DNA from: Micromonospora cremea
GTDB taxonomy: Bacteria > Actinomycetota > Actinomycetes > Mycobacteriales > Micromonosporaceae
Assembly: GCF_900143515.1 (NCBI RefSeq)
Contig: NZ_FSQT01000002.1
Coordinates: 4,031,501 to 4,095,500 of the forward strand
Direction of reading: 5' to 3'
Length of the DNA: 64,000 nt
The notes below the pieces were generated by a model, which was given only the letters and a program-made list of their open reading frames with translations, had not been told where the DNA came from and ran no database searches. Positions 1 to 8,506 of this stretch are shown one piece after another. The translations under genes were made by a program, and so were the position numbers. The first letter of the stretch is position 1. The number at the start of each line of letters is the position of its first letter.

Positions 1-613
1 CCTCGCCGGCCGCACGGACTGGACGGCGGTGACCGCCAACCTGCTCGCCGACACGGACCGGCTGAGCCGGCTGGTCGACGACCTGCTGCTGCTGGCCCGC
101 CTCGACGAGACGCCACCGGCCCGGGGGACCGGGCCGGTGGAGCTGGGCGCCCTGCTGACCGAGGTCGCCGCCCGGTACCCCTCGCCGCCGGTGCGGGTGG
201 TGCCGCCGCCGGGCCCGCTGTGGACGGTCGGGAACGCCGACGAGCTGCGTCGGGTGCTGGCCAACCTGGTCGACAACGCGGTCCGGCACGCGTACGGCGC
301 TGTTCTGCTCGCGGTGGAGTCGACGCCGGCCCGGCACCGGGAGGCGGCGTACCACCTGGTGACGGTGACCGACGACGGCCCGGGGATTCCGGTGGCCGAC
401 CGGGACCGGGTCTTCGGCCGGTTCACCCGGCTGGACGACGGGCGGGCCCGCGACGAGGGTGGGGCGGGCCTCGGCCTGGCCATCGTGTGGGAGCTGGTCC
501 GCCGGGCCGGCGGCAGCATCAGCCTGACCGGCGGCGACGACCAGCGGGGGCTACGGGTGTGTCTGCTGCTGCCGGCACTGCCAACCGACGAGGAGCCACG
601 GACCGACCGCTGA
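1..613 (+). CDS. Sensor histidine kinase, C-terminal part (gene starts before window)
   Basis: This is the catalytic end of a two-component sensor kinase; the reading frame is open from the first base, so the sensor and membrane part lies upstream. The visible part starts in the dimerisation helix (DRLSRLVDDLLLLARL), then shows the HATPase_c motifs in order: N box (NLVDNAVRHA), G1 (DDGPGIP), F box (FGRF) and G2 (GAGLGLAIV). The enzyme autophosphorylates a histidine located just outside the window and passes phosphate to a response regulator, whose gene is normally upstream. It ends 18 bp from the convergent TPR gene. The family is secure; the signal sensed cannot be read from here. Confidence 0.93.
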   Translation, partial: LAGRTDWTAVTANLLADTDRLSRLVDDLLLLARLDETPPARGTGPVELGALLTEVAARYPSPPVRVVPPPGPLWTVGNADELRRVLANLVDNAVRHAYGAVLLAVESTPARHREAAYHLVTVTDDGPGIPVADRDRVFGRFTRLDDGRARDEGGAGLGLAIVWELVRRAGGSISLTGGDDQRGLRVCLLLPALPTDEEPRTDR

Positions 614-631
614 CAGAAGGCGGCTCAGCGG

Positions 632-2296
632 TCAGCGGCGGCGGGTGCAGACCTCATCGGCGCTGGCGACGGTGTCGGTGGACCAGACGACGGCCACTGT
701 GAAGCAGTAGTCGTTGGCGCGGTTGAGCGCGTAGACGACGAAGCTGGTGGTGCCGGCGGGCAGCGTGGCGATGGCGTTCTTGCCCTGGCCGGCCCGGCCG
801 GCGGAGACGATCACCGGTCCCTCGCCTCCGGACGGGTAGGTCCAGCGCAGGGCGATGTTGTCCCGGTTGTCGCGCAGGGTCACCGCGCCCGGTGGGGTGC
901 CCGGCGCGGCCGCGGGCGGTGCCGCGCCGGACGGGGAGGCGCTGGTGGTGGCCGGCGCGCCCGTGCCGGTCGGGCCGGCGCTGGGCGAGCCGGTATCCGG
1001 AACGCGGGACTGGTCGTCCCGGTCGCCGACCCGGGCCACCCCGGCGATCACCGCCGCGGTGCCCAGCAGCACCACGACCACACCGACCACGACCGGGAGC
1101 AGCCGGCTGCGCCGCGGTGCCGATGCCCGGTTCGCGGGCACCGGCAGCAGCCGGGACGGTGTGTACGGCTCCAGCGGCGCGTACGGATCCGGCCGCGCGT
1201 ACGGATCTGTCGGCGCGTACGGCTCGGACGGCGGGCTCGGCGCGCCCGGCCGGTGCAGCCGGTACACCCCGGACGCCTCTTCCGCGCTGCCGGCGAGCCC
1301 GACCACGGACGGGGGGACCGGTGTGTCGGTGGAGTGGCGCGCGGGCTCGTCCGCCGGACCGGGTGGCCACGCGAAGCCCACCGATCCACCCGGTTCGTCG
1401 GCCGGCGATCGAGGGTTCGGCACCGCGCCGCCGCCAGCCGCGGCCCCATGGCCGGCCAGGGCCTCATCGTCGCCGACGGCAGGGTCGGCCGCCGCCGGGT
1501 CGGCGTGCTGCGGCGGGTGATAGCCGGACCCGACCGACCCGTCCCGGTGTGACGGGGCCCGGGCGGCCGGCACCACCGGGGTGTCCCGGGGCGTCTCATC
1601 GGCGCAGACGTGGTCGGGGTTGGCCGCCGCCCGGCCCAGCGCGCCCACCTGCACCGCCAGCGGGTCGTCGGCGGCCAGGTGCTGCCGGCACAGCTCGCCG
1701 GCCAGCGCCAGGTTGTCGTGCGCCTCGGCGAACCGCCCACAGTCGCGCTGCATCGCGCCGAGCCGGGCCAGCATCTTGATGCCGCTGGGATGCCCGTCGC
1801 CGTACACCTCGCGGTGCAGCTCCCAGGCGTCCTGGAGCCGGTCGCGGGCGACCGTGCACTGGCCGCGGGCGTACTCGACGGTGGCCAGGTCGGCGTGCGC
1901 GGCGAGCACCCGCAGCGACTCAGGGCCGTCCTGCGCGGTCAGCTCGATGATGACTTCCTGGTAGAGCCGGGCGGCCCGGGAGTGGCTGCCGACCCGGTGC
2001 AGCACCGCGGCCAGGGTCGCCGCGGCGGCCACCGTGCGCGGGTCGGAGCGGCCGTGCAACCGGGTGGTGGCCGCGTACGCGAAGGCGGCCCAACCCCGGG
2101 CGGAGTGCGGCTCGCCGAGCGCGACCAGCACCCGCGCCTGGAGGCTGGCCGCCTCGGCCAACTCGGGGGTGGCGTTGGCCGGGCGAGGGTCGGCGTCGGT
2201 GAGCGCGTCGGAGAGCAGCCGCTGTGCGCCGGCCAGGTCGCCGGCGGACACGAGGTGGTGCGCCTGATCAGTCAGTTCGCCGAAGCCGGAGGGCAC
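632..2296 (-). CDS. TPR protein with one membrane helix and external FN3-like domain
   Basis: A 554-residue protein. Residues 1 to about 200 are Ala-rich helical repeats of TPR type (ARVLVALGEPHSARGWAAFA, LATVEYARGQCTVARDRLQD). A long Pro-rich linker follows, containing tandem PYA-type hexapeptides near residues 350-375. One strongly hydrophobic helix lies at about 395-420 (LLPVVVGVVVVLLGTAAVI), then a Ser/Thr/Pro stretch, then a C-terminal domain of about 85 residues that looks like fibronectin type III (ALRWTYPSG...). Predicted topology: TPR inside the cell, FN3 outside. No enzyme signature is seen. It is convergent with the kinase and followed upstream by a MarR gene. Function unknown; a scaffolding or surface-adhesion role is only inference. 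Confidence 0.8.
   Translation of the reverse strand: MPSGFGELTDQAHHLVSAGDLAGAQRLLSDALTDADPRPANATPELAEAASLQARVLVALGEPHSARGWAAFAYAATTRLHGRSDPRTVAAAATLAAVLHRVGSHSRAARLYQEVIIELTAQDGPESLRVLAAHADLATVEYARGQCTVARDRLQDAWELHREVYGDGHPSGIKMLARLGAMQRDCGRFAEAHDNLALAGELCRQHLAADDPLAVQVGALGRAAANPDHVCADETPRDTPVVPAARAPSHRDGSVGSGYHPPQHADPAAADPAVGDDEALAGHGAAAGGGAVPNPRSPADEPGGSVGFAWPPGPADEPARHSTDTPVPPSVVGLAGSAEEASGVYRLHRPGAPSPPSEPYAPTDPYARPDPYAPLEPYTPSRLLPVPANRASAPRRSRLLPVVVGVVVVLLGTAAVIAGVARVGDRDDQSRVPDTGSPSAGPTGTGAPATTSASPSGAAPPAAAPGTPPGAVTLRDNRDNIALRWTYPSGGEGPVIVSAGRAGQGKNAIATLPAGTTSFVVYALNRANDYCFTVAVVWSTDTVASADEVCTRRR
1161..1234. repeat. 18-bp tandem repeat, about 4 copies, in the TPR/FN3 gene
   Basis: The hexamer GTACGG recurs at 1163, 1181, 1199 and 1217, an exact 18-bp period. 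On the coding (minus) strand this gives six-residue Pro/Tyr/Ala repeats in the linker before the membrane helix. The copies differ at wobble and a few other positions, so the array is not freshly duplicated. Confidence 0.8.
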
Positions 2297-2353
2297 GCCC
2301 CATCGTGCTCATCCGACGACGGTAAGTACAAGACCCGCGCCGGTGTCGATCGG

Positions 2354-2806
2354 TCAGGATCCGGTCAGGTGCTCGGCCAGCGTCTCGCTGATCCGGCGCA
2401 GCTGGTCGACCTGGGCCGGGCTCAACGCGTCGAACAGGTGCCGACGTACCCCCTCGACGTGGCCGGGGGCGGCGGCGGCGAGGGCGGCGAAGCCCGCGTC
2501 GGTGAGCAGCGCGACCTGCCCACGCCGGTCGGTGGCGCACTCCTCGCGGCGCACCCATCCCGCCGCCTCCAATCGGGCCACGGCGTGCGAGAGCCGGCTC
2601 CGCGACGACCCGGTCGCCTCGGCCAGGTCGCTCATCCGCAGCCGTCGGTCGGGGGTCTCGGAGAGCCGGACCAGGATCTCGTAGTAGGCGTGCGGCATCC
2701 CTGCGTCGCGTTGCAGCTCGCGGTCGAGCGTCTCCATCAGCGCGCGGGAGGCGGTGAGGAACGCCCGCCAGGTGCGCTGCTCGTCGGGGTCCAGCCAGCG
2801 GGTCAT
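2354..2806 (-). CDS. MarR-family transcriptional regulator
   Basis: A winged-helix repressor of about 150 residues, normal for MarR. The recognition region reads RLRMSDLAEATGSSRSRLSHAVARLEAAGWVRRE, with the wing ending in a DRRG motif typical of the family; helical dimerisation segments flank it. I place the start at MTRWLDPDEQ; a start four codons earlier is possible. It is divergent from the VOC-enzyme gene, and a perfect inverted repeat (GTTGA, 4 nt, TCAAC) sits between the two starts. This suggests that it represses itself and the VOC gene. The effector ligand is not known from sequence. Confidence 0.9.
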   Translation of the reverse strand: MTRWLDPDEQRTWRAFLTASRALMETLDRELQRDAGMPHAYYEILVRLSETPDRRLRMSDLAEATGSSRSRLSHAVARLEAAGWVRREECATDRRGQVALLTDAGFAALAAAAPGHVEGVRRHLFDALSPAQVDQLRRISETLAEHLTGS

Positions 2807-2828
2807 GACGACCATCATACGCGCAATG

Positions 2829-2842
2829 GTTGAGAGTTCAAC
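2829..2842. promoter_or_regulatory. Probable MarR operator
   Basis: GTTGA-GAGT-TCAAC, perfect 5-bp arms with a 4-nt spacer, lies in the 58-bp gap between the divergent marR and VOC genes. Short palindromes of this kind are the usual MarR sites. The assignment is by position and symmetry only. Confidence 0.6.
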
Positions 2843-2864
2843 TAAATCGCGCTAGCCTTGAGCC

Positions 2865-3386
2865 ATGGGAATCCACCGGCTCAACCACGCTGTCCTCTAC
2901 GTCAGTGACCTCGCCCGCAGCGTCGCCTTCTACCGCGACGTGCTGGGCTTCCGCCCGGTGGCGATGACCCCGGACGGCTTCCGGGGCGCCACCTTCCTCC
3001 AGGCCCCGGATTCGACCAACGACCACGACCTCGGCCTGTTCGAGATCGGCGCCGGCGCCGGGCGGTCGACCGCCGGCCGGGCCACCGTCGGGCTCTATCA
3101 CCTGGCCTGGGAGGTGGACACCCTCGATGAGCTGGCTGCCACCGCCGAGCGGCTCTCGGCCGCCGGTGCTCTGGTCGGCACCTCCGACCACGGCACCACC
3201 AAGAGCCTCTACGGGCAGGACCCGGACGGCCTGGAGTTCGAGGTGGTCTGGCTGGTCCCGGCCGACCGGCTCGACGACGACGCGCTGGCCGCCCGCAAGC
3301 GGATCGGCCGGCTCGACCTGGCCGCCGAGCGGCAGCGCTACGGCGGGCAGACCCGGGGCGGGGTGGGGATCTCCGTCCCGGCCTGA
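2865..3386 (+). CDS. VOC-family ring-cleaving dioxygenase / glyoxalase-like protein
   Basis: This 173-residue protein opens with the vicinal-oxygen-chelate signature (INHAVLYVSDLARSVAFYRDVLGFRP-type start). It keeps a His near residue 5, a second His in YHLAWEV and a Glu in DGLEFEVVW, the expected three metal ligands. Such enzymes bind Fe(II) or Mn(II) and act on catechols or other small electrophiles. It pairs with a divergent MarR regulator, a common arrangement for quinone- or phenol-responsive detoxification. Substrate is unknown. The ATG at 2865 is the first in frame after the operator. Confidence 0.85.
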   Translation: MGIHRLNHAVLYVSDLARSVAFYRDVLGFRPVAMTPDGFRGATFLQAPDSTNDHDLGLFEIGAGAGRSTAGRATVGLYHLAWEVDTLDELAATAERLSAAGALVGTSDHGTTKSLYGQDPDGLEFEVVWLVPADRLDDDALAARKRIGRLDLAAERQRYGGQTRGGVGISVPA

Positions 3387-3410
3387 CCGGTCGTAGGGTA
3401 GAACGGACCG

Positions 3411-4301
3411 ATGTCGACCGACCGGACCACCGACTTCCTCCGCGAGCTGCTGGTCCGCCAGTTGACGACCTGGCTGCCCGCGGCCCTGCACCGATCCCGG
3501 CGGGCCACCATCGCCCTCGCCTGGTCCGGTGACGACGCTGGTGGCGCGGCGGCCGCCCTACGGGTGGTCGCCGGGCACGCCGACCAGGTGCGCGGCCGGC
3601 GGGTGACCGTGCTGGTGCTGGCCGACGGTGCGGCGGACCTGCCGACCCGGCTCGGCCCGGTCGAGGCGGAGTTGCCCGCCGAGGTCACCGTGCACCTGCT
3701 GCCGGGCGTCCCGGACCGGCTACCGGTCGCGGTGAAGGCGGCCGGCGCCGCCGGCTCCCCGCTGTTCTGCTTCGTGGACCTGCCCGGCGCCGTGACCCCG
3801 AAACTGCTCACCGCCGCCGCCAACGGCCGCACCGGGGAGGTGCTGCTGCACGCCGGCAGCGCTGCCCGCGACGCGCTGGTCGCCGCCGGCTTCCCCCTGG
3901 TCGCCGAGGTGGCGCCGGTGCTGCCGAACGGCACGGCGGCCGGCGTGATCGGGTTCGGCAGCCGCTCGGACCGGAGCCTTGAGGCGGTCCGCGACGCGCT
4001 CTGGGCGGTCGGCGCGGACCTCGACGTGGGCTTGTCCGACCCGGCTGACCCGGCGGGCGCGCCGGTCGACGTGGCCGGCGATCCCGACCCCGAGCCGCTG
4101 GCCCGCGAGCTGCTGGCCGAGCTGCGGCACGGCGGGCCGCGGCCGGTGACCGAGCTGCGCCGGCACACCCTCACAGCGACCGTCTACCGGGCCGCCGACG
4201 CGACCCGGGCGCTCACCGGCCTGCTCGACGCGGGCGACGTGCGCCGCGAACGCGAGGCCGGCCGGCTGGCCGGCGACGAGATCATCACGTCGACGCGTTG
4301 A
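3411..4301 (+). CDS. Hypothetical protein, possible Rossmann-like fold with C-terminal winged helix
   Basis: A 296-residue protein I do not recognise with certainty. The N-terminal two thirds alternate beta and helix with Ala/Val-rich strands (RRVTVLVLADG, SPLFCFVDLPG, AAGVIGFGSRSD). The last 70 residues (ELLAELRHGGPRPVTELRRH... ALTGLLDAGDVRRE) look like a small winged helix. The opening helix resembles, weakly, the start of three-Cys-motif-partner (TcmP) methyltransferase-like proteins, but the expected SAM motif is not visible. It starts 24 bp after the VOC gene, so it may be co-transcribed. It ends before a strong palindromic terminator. Confidence 0.75.
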   Translation: MSTDRTTDFLRELLVRQLTTWLPAALHRSRRATIALAWSGDDAGGAAAALRVVAGHADQVRGRRVTVLVLADGAADLPTRLGPVEAELPAEVTVHLLPGVPDRLPVAVKAAGAAGSPLFCFVDLPGAVTPKLLTAAANGRTGEVLLHAGSAARDALVAAGFPLVAEVAPVLPNGTAAGVIGFGSRSDRSLEAVRDALWAVGADLDVGLSDPADPAGAPVDVAGDPDPEPLARELLAELRHGGPRPVTELRRHTLTATVYRAADATRALTGLLDAGDVRREREAGRLAGDEIITSTR

Positions 4302-4347
4302 GCGCACCCGGCCGCCCGGGCCGATGTCACACCGACCCACGGACGCC

Positions 4348-4381
4348 GAGCGGGGTGCCGGTGATCACCGGCACCCCGCTC
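4348..4381. terminator. Bidirectional terminator, 34-bp perfect palindrome
   Basis: A 17-bp arm (starts GAGCGGGGTGCC) is followed directly by its exact reverse complement. It sits between the convergent 3411-4301 gene and the DUF4236 gene and can end transcription from both sides. Confidence 0.85.
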
Positions 4382-4394
4382 GACTCCCGGGACA

Positions 4395-4574
4395 CTACGA
4401 CCGGGACTTGTCCTGCTTCCAGGACAGCGGACCCGGCAGGTCGACCCGGTGCGCCCTGGCCTTGGAGTTCCAGGACCAGCGCCCGATCTTGATGCTCCAC
4501 GAGGAGAAGCCGTTCTCGGTGAAGTTCAGGATGATCGGACCATACTTCTTGCGCTTGCGAAACATGAGGCCCAT
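4395..4574 (-). CDS. DUF4236 small basic protein
   Basis: The 59-residue product begins MGLMFRKRKKYGP and continues ILNFTENGFSSWSIKIGRWS, the standard start of the actinobacterial DUF4236 family. I chose the ATG at 4574 because the family begins with this sequence and GAGGGGAG lies 7 nt upstream. A longer frame reaching 4649 is not supported. The function of DUF4236 is unknown; it is small, basic and rich in aromatic residues. It is a single-gene unit bounded downstream by the palindromic terminator. Confidence 0.85.
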   Translation of the reverse strand: MGLMFRKRKKYGPIILNFTENGFSSWSIKIGRWSWNSKARAHRVDLPGPLSWKQDKSRS

Positions 4575-4727
4575 CGGAGGACTCCCCTCGTCACCGTTCC
4601 CTGCCGTGTCGAGATCGAACATGCCCGAACCGGTGAATTCCGAAACCACGTCGGAGTCTGGCGTGGACGGTCGCCCGATGCGGCGTCGCAGTCTCCATTC
4701 AGGAGATGCGCTGTGAGCCGGCCGGCC

Positions 4728-5246
4728 TCAGGCCGGGACGGTGTCCCGGTCCAGCGCGAGGACCCGGGTGACGCTGCCGTCGTCCTCGGTCACGTCCTGC
4801 TGGTGGACGAAGCCCAGCTTGGCCAGCAGCCCGAGCGACGCATGGTTGGCGTCGGCGACCGTGGCGTACACCCGGGTCAGGTCGAGACGGTCGAAGCCGT
4901 AGCGGACCAGTGCGGTGGCCAGCTCGGTGCCCAGGCCGCCACCCCACGCCGGCTGGGCCAGGGCGTAGACCAGCTCGTGACCCTCGACGTCGTCCGTCCT
5001 CTTGATCTCGGCGTGCCCGACGTAGCGACCGTCCCGGCGGACCGCCCACACGTCGAAGAGGTCGTCGGCGTAGACCCGGCTGAACACCCGCTCGAACAGG
5101 TCGGTGGCGTCCGCCACGGTCAACGGCCCGTCGCCCATGAACCGGCCCACCTCGGGGTCGGCGAGCAGCGCGACGAAATCCTCGGCGTCGGCCGGTTGGT
5201 AGGGCTCCAGCAGCAGGCGGTCGGTACGCAGGGTGGGGGTGGGCAT
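4728..5246 (-). CDS. GNAT-family N-acetyltransferase (RimJ/RimL-like)
   Basis: A 172-residue acetyl-CoA-dependent acyltransferase. It begins TLRTDRLLLEPYQPADAEDF and has the acetyl-CoA-binding region around LAQPAWGGGLGTELATALVRYGFDRL, then LGLLAKLGFVHQ, all typical of the RimJ-like branch. Targets in this branch are protein N-termini or small amines; the substrate here is unknown. Its ATG overlaps the TGA of the Rrf2 gene (TGATG), so the two are probably translationally coupled. Confidence 0.92.
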   Translation of the reverse strand: MPTPTLRTDRLLLEPYQPADAEDFVALLADPEVGRFMGDGPLTVADATDLFERVFSRVYADDLFDVWAVRRDGRYVGHAEIKRTDDVEGHELVYALAQPAWGGGLGTELATALVRYGFDRLDLTRVYATVADANHASLGLLAKLGFVHQQDVTEDDGSVTRVLALDRDTVPA

Positions 5247-5701
5247 CAGCGGGGCTCCCAGGCGTCGGGCAGAGCGGTGAGCTTGCGGACATGGGCCGGC
5301 AGCCGACCGCTGACGATCTCGGCGAGGCTCACCTCGTCGACCACCCGGCGGACCGCGGCGCGTACCGCCACCCAGAGGCCGGGCAGGTTCTCCGCCGCGC
5401 CCTCGTACCGGGTCTCCTCCGGGCGCAGGCCACGTACCCCGGCCAGCGGACCCTCCACCGCGCGCAGCACCGCGCCGACGGTCACCTCGCGCGGTGGGCG
5501 GGCGAGCGTGTAGCCACCCTCGGCGCCGCGCTGGGCGCGGACGATGCCGGCACGGCGCAGATCGGCCAGGACCGCCTCCAGGAACTTGCGGGGCATGTCC
5601 TGCTCCGCGGCGATGGCCTGGGTGGACCGCAGCGAGGGGTAGGCGGTGGCGAGGCTCAGCGCCGCCCGTACCGCGTAGTCGCCGCGCGCGGAGATCTGCA
5701 C
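5246..5701 (-). CDS. Rrf2-family transcriptional regulator without cysteines
   Basis: A 151-residue winged-helix regulator. It starts VQISARGDYAVRAALSLA and contains AEQDMPRKFLEAVLADLRRAG and the wing GAEGGYTLARPP, all Rrf2 hallmarks. The GTG start at 5701 matches the family start exactly; longer starts add an unlikely Pro/Ala leader. The protein has no cysteine at all, so it cannot ligate the Fe-S cluster used by IscR or NsrR, and it must sense something else or act constitutively. It lies between an AraC gene (43 bp upstream) and a coupled GNAT gene, so all three may form one operon. Confidence 0.88.
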   Translation of the reverse strand: MQISARGDYAVRAALSLATAYPSLRSTQAIAAEQDMPRKFLEAVLADLRRAGIVRAQRGAEGGYTLARPPREVTVGAVLRAVEGPLAGVRGLRPEETRYEGAAENLPGLWVAVRAAVRRVVDEVSLAEIVSGRLPAHVRKLTALPDAWEPR

Positions 5702-5744
5702 CCTGCCATCATGCCCGGCTGGAGCCGCCACCTGGCGCGGCGGG

Positions 5745-6701
5745 CTACCCGGGGCGGGCGGCGTGACCGCCGTTGGCCGGCTCGCCAGGGGTGCCGGGGC
5801 GGAACCGGCCAGCATTGGCGTTCGTCGTCTCGGCCGGTGCGCGGGGCCGCACCACCCGGGCGGCGGCCGGCTGGTCCCGGGCGGCCCGGAACGCGCCGGG
5901 GCTGAGCCCGACCTCGCGGGTGAAGAAGCGGCCGAAGTTGGTGGGTTCGGAGAAGCCCAGCTCCCGGCCGATCCGGGCGATCGGCTCGTCGGTCGCGGCG
6001 AGCAGCCGACCGGCCTGCAATGCGACCCGCTCGTCGATGACCTGCTTGGCGCTGCGCCCGGTGACGGCCAGGCAGGCCCGCGTCAGGGTCCGGACCGAGC
6101 AGCCGAGGGCGGCGGCGTAGTCCTCCACCCGCCGGGTGTGCTGGTAGCCGTGCTCCACCTCGCGGCAGAACCGGTGGAACGTCTCCACCTCGGGCCGGCC
6201 CGCCGCCCGGTCGCCGCCGGGCAGGGCCAGCCGCAGCAGCAGCACGGCGAGCTGGTGGCGGAGCAGGGCGCGGCCGGCGGGGGTGTCGCGATGCCGCTGG
6301 CAGTCCACCGCCAGCTGGCTCACCTCGCTGATCACGGCGTCCTCGTCCTCGCCGGCCAGCTGCCGCCAGGTCGGCGCCGCATCCGGGTCGACGTCGAGAC
6401 CGCGCAACGCCTCGGAATCCCAGCCGACCACGGTGGCGTCGAACTGCGGGCCGGCGCAGCGCAGCACCTGGCCGGCGCGGACGCGCAGCAGCGTGCCGGG
6501 CCGGCACGGCAGCCGGTGGAAATCCAGCTCGGCGTCGCCGTGCCCACGGGTGGTGAGGATCAGCAGCTCCCGCTCGACGAACACCGGACGGCGCCAGCCC
6601 CGGTCGCGGGCCAGGTCGGCCAGCGCGAACGTGGCGATCTCGTCGGGGACGGGTGGTGCCGTTCCGATCGTTGCCGCAGGAAGGGGACCGGTGGAGACCA
6701 T
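5745..6701 (-). CDS. AraC-family transcriptional regulator
   Basis: About 318 residues. The N-terminal half is a cupin-like sensor (LDFHRLPCRPGTLLRVRAGQVLR). The C-terminal double helix-turn-helix reads YAAALGCSVRTLTRACLAVTG ... PIARIGRELGFSEPTNFGRFF, the canonical AraC fingerprint. The ATG at 6701 is preferred because the upstream extension is Arg/Cys-rich and unlike the family. It is divergent from the SDR gene starting near 6912, which is its most likely target, and may read on into the Rrf2 and GNAT genes. Inducer unknown. Confidence 0.87.
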   Translation of the reverse strand: MVSTGPLPAATIGTAPPVPDEIATFALADLARDRGWRRPVFVERELLILTTRGHGDAELDFHRLPCRPGTLLRVRAGQVLRCAGPQFDATVVGWDSEALRGLDVDPDAAPTWRQLAGEDEDAVISEVSQLAVDCQRHRDTPAGRALLRHQLAVLLLRLALPGGDRAAGRPEVETFHRFCREVEHGYQHTRRVEDYAAALGCSVRTLTRACLAVTGRSAKQVIDERVALQAGRLLAATDEPIARIGRELGFSEPTNFGRFFTREVGLSPGAFRAARDQPAAARVVRPRAPAETTNANAGRFRPGTPGEPANGGHAARPG

Positions 6702-6911
6702 CGCCTGCGACGGTAGCCCGAACCGCAGGTCACCGCATCCCGACCGCCGGTGCCTGCTGCAGCGGATCCGACGCAACGTCACGGGGCTTGTCGCGATCCC
6801 GGCGGCCGGGCTACGTTACCCGGCGGTAGCGCCGTCCGGTACCCGGTCCGCCCGGCGCCCCGCCGGCCTCCCGCCGGACCGGCGGACCCGCCGACTCGCG
6901 ATGGGATGGGC

Positions 6912-7688
6912 ATGACGCAGTTGTTCTCGGTCGAAGGCAAGACGGTCCTGGTCACCGGCGGGTCGCGGGGGATCGGTCTGATGATCGCCCAGGGCTTCGT
7001 CCGGGCCGGCGCGCACGTGATCATCTCGTCCCGCAAGGCGGACGTCTGCGAGGCGGTCGCCAAGGAACTCTCCGCCGAGGGGCGCTGCGAGGCGATTCCG
7101 GCCGACCTGAGCGCCGACGCCGGGGCCGAGTCGCTGGCCGCCGCCGTCCAGGAGCGCTTCCCCCGCCTCGACGTGCTGGTCAACAATGCCGGCGCGACCT
7201 GGGGCGCTCCGCTGGAGAACTACCCGGAGGCCGCGTTCGACAAGCTCTGGGCGGTCAACGTCAAGGCCGTCTTCCGGCTGACCACCGCGCTGCTGCCGGC
7301 GCTGCGCGCTGCTGCCAGCGCCGACGACCCGGCCCGCGTGATCAACATCGGGTCGATCGACGGCATCCGGGTGCCCTGGCTTGAGGTGTACGCGTACTCG
7401 GCCACCAAGGCGGCCGTGCACATGCTCACCCGCAGCCTGGCCCACCAACTGGCCGGCGAGCAGATCACCGTCAACGCGATCGCGCCCGGCCCGTTCGAGA
7501 GCAAGATGATGGCGTTCGCGCTGAACGACCCGACGAGCCGGGCCAGCATCGAGCAGCAGGTGCCGCTGGGCCGCATCGGGCGTCCGGAGGACATGGCCGG
7601 CACGGCCATCTACCTCTCCTCCCGCGCCGGCGCGTACCTCACCGGCGCGGTCATCCCGGTTGACGGCGGCATCACCACGCACGGCTGA
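6912..7688 (+). CDS. Short-chain dehydrogenase/reductase (RhlG/FabG-like)
   Basis: A 258-residue classical SDR. It has the NAD(P) motif TGGSRGIG near residue 16, NNAG, catalytic Ser in INIGSIDG, and the YSATK Tyr/Lys pair, then the PGPFESKM loop and a C-terminal VDGGITTHG. It resembles the RhlG branch of 3-ketoacyl reductases. ATG codons at 6906 and 6912 are both in frame; the second fits the usual family start. The substrate is probably a ketone or 3-oxoacyl ester (inference). It is divergent from the AraC gene. Confidence 0.92.
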   Translation: MTQLFSVEGKTVLVTGGSRGIGLMIAQGFVRAGAHVIISSRKADVCEAVAKELSAEGRCEAIPADLSADAGAESLAAAVQERFPRLDVLVNNAGATWGAPLENYPEAAFDKLWAVNVKAVFRLTTALLPALRAAASADDPARVINIGSIDGIRVPWLEVYAYSATKAAVHMLTRSLAHQLAGEQITVNAIAPGPFESKMMAFALNDPTSRASIEQQVPLGRIGRPEDMAGTAIYLSSRAGAYLTGAVIPVDGGITTHG

Positions 7689-7801
7689 GCACCGGCCGAC
7701 CCGGAGCGGGCGGGCCCGCGTACCCCGGGGTGTGCCGGAGCCGCGCGGTCGGCAGATCCGCGCGGCCCCGTGATGGCCGGTGTTGCCCGGTCGGGCGGTG
7801 G

Positions 7802-8233
7802 TCAGCGACCGGCGAGCAGCCGGTTCACCGCCGTGTCGACGTCCAGGTGCTCGGCCTCGCGACCGCGCGGGACGACGACGTAGGTCCGTCGAAGGAAACG
7901 CACCAGGACACTGCGCGGCACCTCGAAGAGGGCGTTGCCGTCCGGTGACGATAGGGCCAGCGCGACGAAGTCGCCGCGCGGAGTGGCCCAGGGCCAGACC
8001 CGCACATCGCCGATGCCGGCTGGCTCGTCGAGGCCGGTGACGAGCAGTTCGCGAGCGAAGGACCAGCTCACCGCCTCGCCGCCGGCCGATTCGGCATGGA
8101 ACAGGACATGGACCGCATACGGGTCAGCAGGGTCGTAACGCAAACTGGCACGCACCGGCAATGCGGTGGCGTCAGGTGCGACGAGCCTTAGCGACGTCTC
8201 GACCTCTACGGTCGTCGGTCGAATGACACTCAT
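7802..8233 (-). CDS. SsgA/SsgB-family sporulation and cell-division regulator
   Basis: A 143-residue SsgA-like protein (SALP): VETSLRLVAPDATALPVRASLRY, DPYAVHVLFH and WSFARELLVTGL match the family, as does the C-terminal RTYVVVPRG. SALPs occur only in morphologically complex actinobacteria, where SsgB recruits FtsZ to sporulation septa. This one is close to SsgB in length and N-terminus, but I cannot separate SsgB from other SALPs by eye. The ATG at 8233 follows a strong SD (GGGGGGAGAACG). The 273 bp up to the next, divergent gene presumably holds both promoters; no motif was assigned. Confidence 0.9.
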   Translation of the reverse strand: MSVIRPTTVEVETSLRLVAPDATALPVRASLRYDPADPYAVHVLFHAESAGGEAVSWSFARELLVTGLDEPAGIGDVRVWPWATPRGDFVALALSSPDGNALFEVPRSVLVRFLRRTYVVVPRGREAEHLDVDTAVNRLLAGR

Positions 8234-8506
8234 GGACGTTCTCCCCCCGGCACCGCTGCGGAACGCGCGTGTCCCGCTTTTCCCATACTCAGGTGCTACT
8301 CCTGGCTACGCTCCGCCATACGCTGACTTCACCCAGTGGTGGGAAGGGGGACGGAAAGGCCGCGTGAATGTGAGGATTCATGTAGGATTTCCGGTTCTGC
8401 CCAGTGCGTGATCCCGCCCGGCGTCGGGTGGCTCAGTCGTCGACTTACTCCGGTAACGTCCAGTCGGCCGTTGCAGTGACGGGCCCGGGCGACACTGGGG
8501 GGTGAA

